Source of the DNA: CAVRQM01 sp963723455
Lineage (GTDB): Bacteria > Pseudomonadota > Alphaproteobacteria > Acetobacterales > Acetobacteraceae
Direction of reading: 5' to 3'
DNA: 64,000 bases
Assembly: GCA_963723455.1 (NCBI GenBank)
Contig: CAVRQM010000001.1
Location: 1,550,001-1,614,000, forward strand
Shown here: positions 54,792 to 61,710 of the stretch, one piece after another
Layout of the letters: every line of letters starts with the position of its first letter
How positions within the stretch are numbered: the first letter of the stretch is position 1
Made by a program: the position numbers and the translations under genes
Notes under the pieces: model-generated
Seen by the model: only the letters and a program-made list of their open reading frames with translations
Databases searched by the model: none
What the model was told of the DNA's origin: nothing

Positions 54792-55550
54792 TCAGAACGC
54801 CGTCAGCGCCTGTGGCAGCAGCCTGGCCAGCCGGGCCGCCCAGGCCGCCTGGCCGGCGGCGCCGGCGATCTCGTCCTGCCGGATCTCGATGGCGCTGTGC
54901 AGCAGCGACCGGCCGATCCCGTGCACCGGCACCGCGTAGTCGCTCTCGGGGCTGACCGCATAGGGTTCGTTGTCGCCCACCACCAGATCGCCCTCGGCCT
55001 GCAACAGGGTCAGCAGCACCCGCGCCAGCCGGGCGTCTGCGCCGTACAGCGTGCCGACCTGCATCGGCCGGGGCCGGCCCAGATAAATCGGGGTAAAGCT
55101 GTGCATCGACAGCAGCACCGTCCGCCGTCCGGCCGCTTCGCGCGCCTCCAGCAACTCTACCACGCGCGCATGGTACGGCGCGAAGATCTCGCGCCGGCGA
55201 GCGTCGATCGCCTCGGGCGACAGGCCGTGGTTGCCGGGGATGCGCGTCGCCTCGCTGACCAGCGGTATCGAGGCGGCGACGCCGGGCGGCCGGTTGCAGT
55301 CGATCACCAGCCGCGAATAGACCTGCAGCACGGCGGTCGCGTCCAGCGCGGCCGACACCGCCTCGGTCACCGCCGCGATGCCGATGTCCCAGGCGATGTG
55401 CCGTTCCCGCTCGGTCTCGTCCAGTCCCAGCGTGCCCAGCGCGCGCGGAATGGCGCGGCCGGCGTGGTCGGCGACCAGGAACCACGGCGAGGTTCCCCGC
55501 GGCCGCAGCACCCGCACCGGCGCTGCCTCATCGGCGGCCAGCAGGGTCAT
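54792..55550 (-). CDS. N-formylglutamate amidohydrolase family protein
   Basis: 252 residues from the ATG at 55550. PWFLVADHAGRAIPRALGTL, HIAWDIGIAAVTEAV, VLQVYSRLVIDCNRPPG and TVLLSMHSFTPIYLGRPRPM are the family pattern. Members remove formyl or similar groups from amino acids, for example at the end of histidine breakdown. Without hut genes nearby the substrate is open. Overlaps pdxA by 4 bp. Confidence 0.88.
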   Translation of the reverse strand: MTLLAADEAAPVRVLRPRGTSPWFLVADHAGRAIPRALGTLGLDETERERHIAWDIGIAAVTEAVSAALDATAVLQVYSRLVIDCNRPPGVAASIPLVSEATRIPGNHGLSPEAIDARRREIFAPYHARVVELLEAREAAGRRTVLLSMHSFTPIYLGRPRPMQVGTLYGADARLARVLLTLLQAEGDLVVGDNEPYAVSPESDYAVPVHGIGRSLLHSAIEIRQDEIAGAAGQAAWAARLARLLPQALTAF

Positions 55551-56533
55551 GCGGCCCCCGCCAGCCGGTCGGCCTGGCGCACCGCCTCGGCCAGGCTGGA
55601 CGGGTCGGCGACGCCCTGGCCGGCGATGTCGAACGCGGTGCCATGATCGACACTGGTGCGAATGAAGGGCAGGCCGAGGGTGACGTTCACGCCGCGATCC
55701 AGCCCGAGATACTTGACCGGGATCAAGCCCTGATCGTGGTACTGCGCCACCACCACGTCGAACTCCCCGGCGCGGGCGCGCATGAAAACGGTGTCGCCCG
55801 GCCATGGGCCGGAGGCGTCGATGCCCTCGGCGCGGGCGCGCTCGATGGCCGGCTGGATCACCGCGATCTCCTCGCGTCCGAACAGCCCGCCCTCGCCGGC
55901 GTGCGGGTTGAGCCCGGCCACCGCCACGCGCGGCGTGGCGACGCCCAGCCGGCGCGCCGCATCGGCGGCGAGGCGGATGCTGCGCAGCTCGCCCGGCAGC
56001 GTCAGCAGGGCGGGCACCGCCGACAGCGGCACATGTATGGTGGCCAGCACCACGCGCAGCTCGTCGTTGAACAGCATCATGCGCACATCCGCTCCGCCGG
56101 CCAGCTCGGCCAGGATCTCGGTGTGGCCGGGATGGGCGATGCCGGCGGCGTGCAGCGCCTCCTTGTGCAGCGGCGCGGTGACCAGCGCGCGCACCCGCCG
56201 CTCGTGCGCCAGACGCGCGCCGAGCGCCACCGCGTCATAGGCGGCGCGGCCGGCGCGGGGATCGATGCGGCCGAACGGCAGGTCGCCGGGCAGCGCCGGC
56301 CCGGCCTGGATGACCTCGATCACCTCCGCGGCGAACGCCGCGTCATCCGGGCCGTCGATGCTCAGCACGGCCAGCCCGAGCGGCGCGGCGGCGCGGAACA
56401 GCGCGCCCGCATCGCCCACCACGATGCACGGCGGCAGCGCCGCTTGGCCGCCAGGGCGCACGGCGAACAGGCGCGCGCAAATCTCCGGCCCGATGCCGGC
56501 CGGGTCGCCCATGCTGATCGCAATCGGAGTCAC
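55547..56533 (-). CDS. pdxA: 4-hydroxythreonine-4-phosphate dehydrogenase
   Basis: 328 residues. ISMGDPAGIGPEICARLF is the usual start. Metal ligands are seen in TAPLHKEALHAAGIAHPGHT, AGLNPHAGEGGLFGREE and VVAQYHDQGLIPVKYLG; LPFIRTSVDHGTAFDIAG ends the fold. It oxidises 4-phosphohydroxythreonine in pyridoxal-phosphate synthesis. Together with yggS it handles B6 supply in this window. In a coupled pair with the N-formylglutamate amidohydrolase gene. Confidence 0.96.
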   Translation of the reverse strand: MTPIAISMGDPAGIGPEICARLFAVRPGGQAALPPCIVVGDAGALFRAAAPLGLAVLSIDGPDDAAFAAEVIEVIQAGPALPGDLPFGRIDPRAGRAAYDAVALGARLAHERRVRALVTAPLHKEALHAAGIAHPGHTEILAELAGGADVRMMLFNDELRVVLATIHVPLSAVPALLTLPGELRSIRLAADAARRLGVATPRVAVAGLNPHAGEGGLFGREEIAVIQPAIERARAEGIDASGPWPGDTVFMRARAGEFDVVVAQYHDQGLIPVKYLGLDRGVNVTLGLPFIRTSVDHGTAFDIAGQGVADPSSLAEAVRQADRLAGAA

Positions 56534-56572
56534 GCCGTAGGCTAGCGCGTCCGGCGGCGGCCCGCCAACGGA

Positions 56573-56791
56573 TCAGCGGTTCGGGTCGGCCTGATCGGGG
56601 CCGAACGCTCCGCCGTTGCTCTTGAAGTCCTCCGGGCCGAGACCGAAGCCGGTCGCCGCAGTGGTGTGGTCGCTCGGGCTGTTGCCGCTGGGGGCGGATG
56701 CGGACATCACCGGCGTCGAGCCAGGCCCGCAGCCTGCGAGCGCCAGCACGCCGCCGAGGGCGGCCGCCGCGAGCACGATCGAATGTCGCAT
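56573..56791 (-). CDS. small lipoprotein, 72 residues
   Basis: A leader (MRHSIVLAAAALGGVLALAG) ends at a lipobox Cys in LALAGCGPGS. The remaining 50 residues are Ser/Gly/Pro-rich and end GPEDFKSNGGAFGPDQADPN. No domain is recognised. It lies 39 bp upstream of pdxA on the same strand. Likely real because of the clean lipoprotein signal. Confidence 0.68.
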   Translation of the reverse strand: MRHSIVLAAAALGGVLALAGCGPGSTPVMSASAPSGNSPSDHTTAATGFGLGPEDFKSNGGAFGPDQADPNR

Positions 56792-56898
56792 GAGCAGCCT
56801 CCCGGGCCGTGCACGCGGCTAACGCGCAGCCTCGGGCCCGGTCGCAGCCGGCCGACACATTTCCGCCGCGGCGTGCCCGTCACCGACGGGCACGATCC

Positions 56899-57804
56899 CT
56901 AAACCCCGAGCGCCCGTAGCCTGGCATCGATGAACCGCTTGGCGCGCGGCACGTCCGCCTCGTCCAGGTGCTCGATGACCAGAGGGATGTTCGGGTGCCG
57001 GCGCGACAGCCGCCGCAGATAGTCGTCATAGTCCAGCGATCCCAGGCCGGGCGCCGGCAATTCGATCGCGCCGACGCCGCGAAAGCTGTGCGCCTCGGAG
57101 GCGTCGAGCTCGGCGTGCTTCTCCTCGGCGCTGGCCGAGCGCTTCACGTCCTTGGCGTGGGCGATGCACACGCGCTCCGACAGCGTGTCGAAGATCTGGC
57201 GCAGCACCGCGCCCATGCTGTCGATGTTGTGATCCTCAAAATAGTTGGTCGGATCCATCAGCAGCCCCAGACCCGGATGGTCCACCTCGGCGAACACGCG
57301 CACCGTCTCCTCGACGGAGCCGATCACGTTGTTGACGTAGGTTTCCAGCAGGAACACCGCGCCATGGTCATAGGCTGTCTGCGCCAGCTCGGCGATGACG
57401 GCGCGACAGTCCGCGAATCCCGCCTCGGTGCGGTTGCGCGGGTCGGCGACCCAGTCGCTCTCGGTAGCATAGGTTCCGGTCTCGCTGATGACATAGGGCG
57501 TGCCGAAATCGCGAGCCCGGCGGATCATCGCGCGCAGCATCTCCAGCTTTGCCCGCCGCGCATCCGGGTCGGGATGAACGATGTTGGTATAGCCGGACAG
57601 CGCGCAAATCGGCAGGTCGAAATCGCGAAACGTCTCGCGCACGCGCCGCGCCTTGTCCGGGGTGATCGAATCCGGCGTCGAGAAGTCGATGTCCTTGAAC
57701 GCCAGATCGAGCTGCACCGTGTTGAAGCCGAGTGCGCGGATGCGACGCGCCTGTTCCTCCAGCGAGTACGGAAAATAGCCGTTGAAGATGCCGACCTGCA
57801 TCAT
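56899..57804 (-). CDS. sugar phosphate isomerase/epimerase (xylose-isomerase-like TIM barrel)
   Basis: 301 residues. MMQVGIFNGYFPYSLEEQAR opens a TIM barrel with ICALSGYTNIVHPDPDARRA, AVFLLETYVNNVIGSVEETV (metal-binding Glu), GLLMDPTNYFEDHNIDS (metal-binding Asp) and CIAHAKDVKRSAS (His). The pattern matches the AP-endonuclease-2 superfamily used on sugars and inositols. The start overlaps the stop of the Gfo/Idh gene by 4 bp, so both act in one pathway. Substrate unknown. Confidence 0.9.
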   Translation of the reverse strand: MMQVGIFNGYFPYSLEEQARRIRALGFNTVQLDLAFKDIDFSTPDSITPDKARRVRETFRDFDLPICALSGYTNIVHPDPDARRAKLEMLRAMIRRARDFGTPYVISETGTYATESDWVADPRNRTEAGFADCRAVIAELAQTAYDHGAVFLLETYVNNVIGSVEETVRVFAEVDHPGLGLLMDPTNYFEDHNIDSMGAVLRQIFDTLSERVCIAHAKDVKRSASAEEKHAELDASEAHSFRGVGAIELPAPGLGSLDYDDYLRRLSRRHPNIPLVIEHLDEADVPRAKRFIDARLRALGV

Positions 57805-58952
57805 GCCGCGCTCCCGGAAATGTCGATTTCGGACAGGCGCACTTCGCGCCGCTGCTGCAAGGAAACATACGCCGCATCGACCAGCGCCATCGTGCGCACC
57901 GCGTCGGTCGCGTCCAGCGCCGGCGTCGCGCCGGTGCCGACCGCGTGCTGCAATTGCGCCATGACGCCGGCGAACGCCTGCGGGAACCAGCGCGTGGTCC
58001 AGCGCGGCTGCACCCACTGGCCGCCGGTGGCGGTGCGCGAGGCATACCGCAAGGTCGATGGACTGCCCTGCGGGTAGTCGGGCCAGCCGATCGTGCCCTG
58101 CGCCACGCCGTCGGTGCCCTCCATCCGCCACTTGATGTATGTGTCCGAGGCGAAGCCCGGTTCGCGCGGGCCGCTCCAGACATCCTCCATCGATACCGCC
58201 AGCGCGCCGGAGGTGAAGCGCAGGGTCGAGACCACGATGCCGTCGCGATGCGCGAAGCCGGTGCGCGGATCGGCGCGCGCGACCGTGGTGATCGCCTCCG
58301 GCTCGCCCAGCAGGAAGCGCAGGACATCGAGGTGATGGATGCTCATGTTCAGGATGGTGAGCCGGTCGTAGTCGCGCAGGAAAGGCTGCCAATGCGGGAC
58401 GGCCCGCATCTCGATCGTCGCCAGCACCGCCTCGCCCAGCGCGCCGCGCGCCATGATCTGATGCAGCACGCGCATCGACTGGTCATAGCGCATGTTGTGG
58501 TTGACCGAGAGCAGCGTGCCGGCGGCCCGCGCCTCGGCGGCCAGCCGCGCCGCCTCGGGCGCGTCCATCGCCAGCGGCTTTTGCGCCAGGATGGCGCGCA
58601 CATGCGGCTGCGCCAGCGCCGCGCGGATCAGCGCCGGCTGCTGGTCGGGCGGGAAGGCGAGATCGACGATCGCCACGGCCGGGTCGGCGAGCAGGGCGGC
58701 GGGCGTGTCGTGCACCCGGGGGATGCTCCAACGCGCCGCAACCTCCGCCGCGCGCGCAGGGGTGCGCGACGCGATCGCCACCACCGGGAACCCCGCCTCG
58801 GCATAGGCGGCGAGCTGGACGTCGGCCATGATGAAGCCGGCGCCGATGCAGCCGATCGGCACGTCGCGGGTGCGGATCGGCGGGTCCGGCGAAAAGCCGA
58901 GCGCCGGATCAGATCCGGCGGCGCCCGACCGGGCTGGACTGTCCACCGCCAT
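57801..58952 (-). CDS. Gfo/Idh/MocA-family oxidoreductase
   Basis: 383 residues from the ATG at 58952. The Rossmann part reads PIGCIGAGFIMADVQLAAYA, VVAIASRTPARAAEVAARW and AILAQKPLAMDAPEAARLAA, with the EKP-type motif as QKP. NHNMRYDQSMRVLHQIM and NMSIHHLDVLRFLLGEPEAI follow. It oxidises or reduces a sugar or inositol with NAD(P). The gene is divergent from the LacI regulator and coupled to the isomerase. Confidence 0.92.
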   Translation of the reverse strand: MAVDSPARSGAAGSDPALGFSPDPPIRTRDVPIGCIGAGFIMADVQLAAYAEAGFPVVAIASRTPARAAEVAARWSIPRVHDTPAALLADPAVAIVDLAFPPDQQPALIRAALAQPHVRAILAQKPLAMDAPEAARLAAEARAAGTLLSVNHNMRYDQSMRVLHQIMARGALGEAVLATIEMRAVPHWQPFLRDYDRLTILNMSIHHLDVLRFLLGEPEAITTVARADPRTGFAHRDGIVVSTLRFTSGALAVSMEDVWSGPREPGFASDTYIKWRMEGTDGVAQGTIGWPDYPQGSPSTLRYASRTATGGQWVQPRWTTRWFPQAFAGVMAQLQHAVGTGATPALDATDAVRTMALVDAAYVSLQQRREVRLSEIDISGSAA

Positions 58953-59007
58953 TCCCCCCTCATCCGCAACGCGATGCTTTTTGCTTTGATTCGATGTTCT
59001 CGGGAGT

Positions 59008-59035
59008 TTGCAACGCAGGCGACGAGCTTGCAACA
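59008..59035. promoter_or_regulatory. direct repeats in the LacI / Gfo-Idh divergent promoter region
   Basis: TTGCAAC occurs at 59008-59014 and 59029-59035, 21 bp apart, two helical turns, in the 127-bp gap between the divergent genes. LacI-type proteins bind palindromes with TTG and CAA ends. It is a candidate operator for the adjacent regulator. Confidence 0.45.
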
Positions 59036-59079
59036 GGCAATCTGATGACGCAAAGTGATGTTGTGAATGACGTGTTTCG

Positions 59080-60150
59080 ATGCCCCTGACGATCGCCGAC
59101 GTGGCGGTGGCAGCCGGCGTGTCCGCCGCCACCGTCGATCGCGCGCTGAACCAGCGCCCCGGCGTGCATGCCCGCACCCGGGCGCGGATCATGCGCGCCG
59201 CCCGGAGCCTGGGGTATGTCGAGCCTGCGCCCGCAGCGTCTGCGGCCAGGCAAACGCCGGAGCGGCTGCTCCCGGTGCGCCTGGCCTGCGTGGTGCCGGG
59301 CGGGGGCAACACTTTCCTAGACCAGCTCAGCCGGGCGCTGCGACAGGCCGCGGCGGCCTTGCCGCTGGTGCAGCTTGCGGTGCACCGGCTGGACACCTAC
59401 CAGCCGCAGACTCTGGCCGACGGCCTGCGCCGGATCGGCGCGGATGCCGACGCGGTCGGCGTGGTGGCGCTGGACCATCCGGCGGTGCGCGCGGCGATGC
59501 GCGACCTGGCGGCCGCCGGGGTGCGCATGGTGACGCTGGTCTCCGACATCTCCGACGTGCCGCGCCTGGCCTATGTCGGCACCGACAACCGTGCCGCGGG
59601 GCGGCTCGCCGGGCATCTGCTCGGCCGCCTCGCGCATGGCGGCGCGGCGGGCGAGGTCGCCCTGTTCGCCGGCTCGCTGCGCTACCGCGGCCATGAGGAG
59701 CGGGAGATGGGTTTCCGGCGCATCTGTGCAGAGGACTTCCCGCATCTCCGGCCGCTGCCGACCCAGGAGATCGAGGACGATTTCGAGCAGGGCTATGCCG
59801 CCGCGCGCGCGGTGCTGACCGCTCATCCCGACCTGCGCGGCATCTATTGCCTGGGCGGCGGCGTGCGCGGCGTCGGGCGCGCGCTGCACGAAAGCGGGCG
59901 CGCCGAGGCGGTGGCGTTCATCGGCCACGAATTGACCCCGCACACCGCCCGGTTCCTGGTCAGCGGGGTTCTGGACGCGGTCATCGACCAGGATGCAGCG
60001 GCCGAGGCGAGCGCCGCGGTGGCGCTGCTGGCCGCCGCCGCGCGCGGCGAGGATCCGCCGCCGCCGCCGCTGCTGCGCACCCAGGCGATCTTTCGCGAAA
60101 ACATCCCCGATCCCGGCGCCCTGCCGGATCCTTCAGGAGACCCGGCATGA
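59080..60150 (+). CDS. LacI-family transcriptional regulator
   Basis: 356 residues. The N-terminal helix-turn-helix reads LTIADVAVAAGVSAATVDRA with RPGVHARTRARIMRAARSLG as the hinge side. The rest is a periplasmic-binding-protein-like sensor (VRLACVVPGGGNTFLDQLSR, VGVVALDHPAVRAAM, YVGTDNRAAGRLAGHLL), of the type seen in CatR/LacI regulators that bind sugars. It probably controls both arms of the divergent cluster. The stop overlaps the PhyH start. Confidence 0.9.
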   Translation: MPLTIADVAVAAGVSAATVDRALNQRPGVHARTRARIMRAARSLGYVEPAPAASAARQTPERLLPVRLACVVPGGGNTFLDQLSRALRQAAAALPLVQLAVHRLDTYQPQTLADGLRRIGADADAVGVVALDHPAVRAAMRDLAAAGVRMVTLVSDISDVPRLAYVGTDNRAAGRLAGHLLGRLAHGGAAGEVALFAGSLRYRGHEEREMGFRRICAEDFPHLRPLPTQEIEDDFEQGYAAARAVLTAHPDLRGIYCLGGGVRGVGRALHESGRAEAVAFIGHELTPHTARFLVSGVLDAVIDQDAAAEASAAVALLAAAARGEDPPPPPLLRTQAIFRENIPDPGALPDPSGDPA

Positions 60151-60977
60151 CAGCGGCGCACCTGACCGACCTTGACCGGAGCGATTTCGAGCGCGACGGC
60201 TACGTGCTCCGGCGCGGCTTCTTCGACGCCGAGGAAGTGGCGCTGCTGCAGCGCGCCATCGCCGATGACCCGGCGATCGCGCGCAACGTGACCAGGTTGC
60301 TCGACAGCAGCGGCGCATCGACCGAGCTGGCGCTGTGGAATCATCCCGGCGAGGATGTGTTCGGCATGGTCGCGCGCAGCCGCCGCGTGGTGGACGGCAT
60401 GGCGCTGCTGCTCGGCGGCGAGGTGTATCATTACCACAGCAAGCTGACCATGAAGCGTCCGCATGTCGGCGGCGCCTGGGACTGGCACCAGGATTACGGC
60501 TACTGGTACAACAACGGCTGCCTGTTCCCCGACATGGCCAGCGTGTTCATCGCCATCGACCCGTCGCGGCGCGAGAACGGCTGCCTGCAGGTGCTGCGCT
60601 GCAGTCACCGCATGGGCCGCATCGACCACGGCCGCGTCGGCGGCCAGACCGGGGCGGACATGGAGCGGGTGGACCAGGCGATGCGCCGCCTCGACAGGGT
60701 GGATTGCGAAATGGATCCCGGCGACGCGCTGTTCTTTCACTGCAACACGCTGCACGCCTCGTCGCAGAACACGTCCGATCATTCGCGCAACGTGCTGCTG
60801 TGCTGCTACAACCGCGTCAGCAACGATCCGTACAAGGAACACCACCACCCGCGCGCCACCCGGCTGGACGTGGTGGACGATGCCGAGATCAAGCGCCGCG
60901 GGCTGGTGCTGGCGGGCGAGCAGCGCGCCTTCTATCGTGCAGAAGCCGATCTGACCATCGAGCCTCGGCACGGCTAG
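60147..60977 (+). CDS. phytanoyl-CoA dioxygenase (PhyH)-family protein
   Basis: 276 residues from the ATG overlapping the LacI stop. The Fe(II) site HxD..H is seen as GAWDWHQDYGYWYNNG (about residue 112-114) and DALFFHCNTLHASSQNTSDH with SRN as the oxoglutarate-binding end. DRSDFERDGYVLRRGFFDAE is the usual start. It would hydroxylate a small substrate with O2 and 2-oxoglutarate. Its linkage to LacI and sugar enzymes suggests a polyol-like substrate rather than phytanoyl-CoA. Confidence 0.92.
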   Translation: MTAAHLTDLDRSDFERDGYVLRRGFFDAEEVALLQRAIADDPAIARNVTRLLDSSGASTELALWNHPGEDVFGMVARSRRVVDGMALLLGGEVYHYHSKLTMKRPHVGGAWDWHQDYGYWYNNGCLFPDMASVFIAIDPSRRENGCLQVLRCSHRMGRIDHGRVGGQTGADMERVDQAMRRLDRVDCEMDPGDALFFHCNTLHASSQNTSDHSRNVLLCCYNRVSNDPYKEHHHPRATRLDVVDDAEIKRRGLVLAGEQRAFYRAEADLTIEPRHG

Positions 60978-60987
60978 AGCAAGGGCG

Positions 60988-61710
60988 TCAGCGCAGCGCG
61001 GAGGCGGGGATCCAGCCCTGGCCGACTGCGTACTCGCCGATCTGCTTGGCCAGCGCCACGGCCAGCTTGTCCGCGTTGTCCTCGTCCGCGGTCCGCCGCG
61101 CCTCCGCGCCGGCGTGTGTCACGCCCGCGACCACCGCGCTCCGCGCCAGATGTTGCGCCGCCGCGCCGGCGCCCATCGTCTCGGCGGCGCCGGGCATGTG
61201 GCCGCTGTTCGCGCTGCCCGACATGGTTTGCAGGTACCGCGGCTGCGCCGGGCCGCTGACATAGTATAGCTGCGCGTCGGCGGTGACGCTGCTCTTGCCG
61301 GCACCCAGCCCGACCAGCGTGCGGCGCGTGCGGTTGCCCTGGTCGATCGACAGGATCCGGCCCTGCACCAGCAGCGTGCCGGGCGGCTCCGCGCCGGCCG
61401 CGTCGGGCTGGCGCTGCACGTTCAGGCCGTAGCTGGCGAGCCGCGCCGCCAGGGTCTCGCCCAGCGCCGCCTGCGTCGCCTGCGCGGCCTGCATCTGCAG
61501 ATCGGCCTCGAACTCGTCGCCCTGCGAGCGCAGCAGCCGCGCGCTGATGCCGCTATCGAGCTGCACCTCGTCGGGCGTCACGGTGAAATCGGCGACCACG
61601 ACCCGCACCGGCGGCGGCAGCGCACCGGCGTAGCCGCCCTGCGCCACCTGCACATGCCCCTTCGAGCAGCAGGCCAGCAGGAGCGCCATCAGGATGACGG
61701 TTCGTTTCAT
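60988..61710 (-). CDS. DUF4410 lipoprotein
   Basis: 240 residues. The leader (MKRTVILMALLLACCSKG) ends at a Cys-Cys lipobox. VRVVVADFTVTPDEVQLDSG, TLAARLASYGLNVQRQPDA, LLVQGRILSIDQGNRTRRTL and VGLGAGKSSVTADAQLYYVS match DUF4410. Function unknown. The start overlaps the RND stop by 4 bp, so it is co-expressed with the pump and may be an accessory part. Confidence 0.85.
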   Translation of the reverse strand: MKRTVILMALLLACCSKGHVQVAQGGYAGALPPPVRVVVADFTVTPDEVQLDSGISARLLRSQGDEFEADLQMQAAQATQAALGETLAARLASYGLNVQRQPDAAGAEPPGTLLVQGRILSIDQGNRTRRTLVGLGAGKSSVTADAQLYYVSGPAQPRYLQTMSGSANSGHMPGAAETMGAGAAAQHLARSAVVAGVTHAGAEARRTADEDNADKLAVALAKQIGEYAVGQGWIPASALR

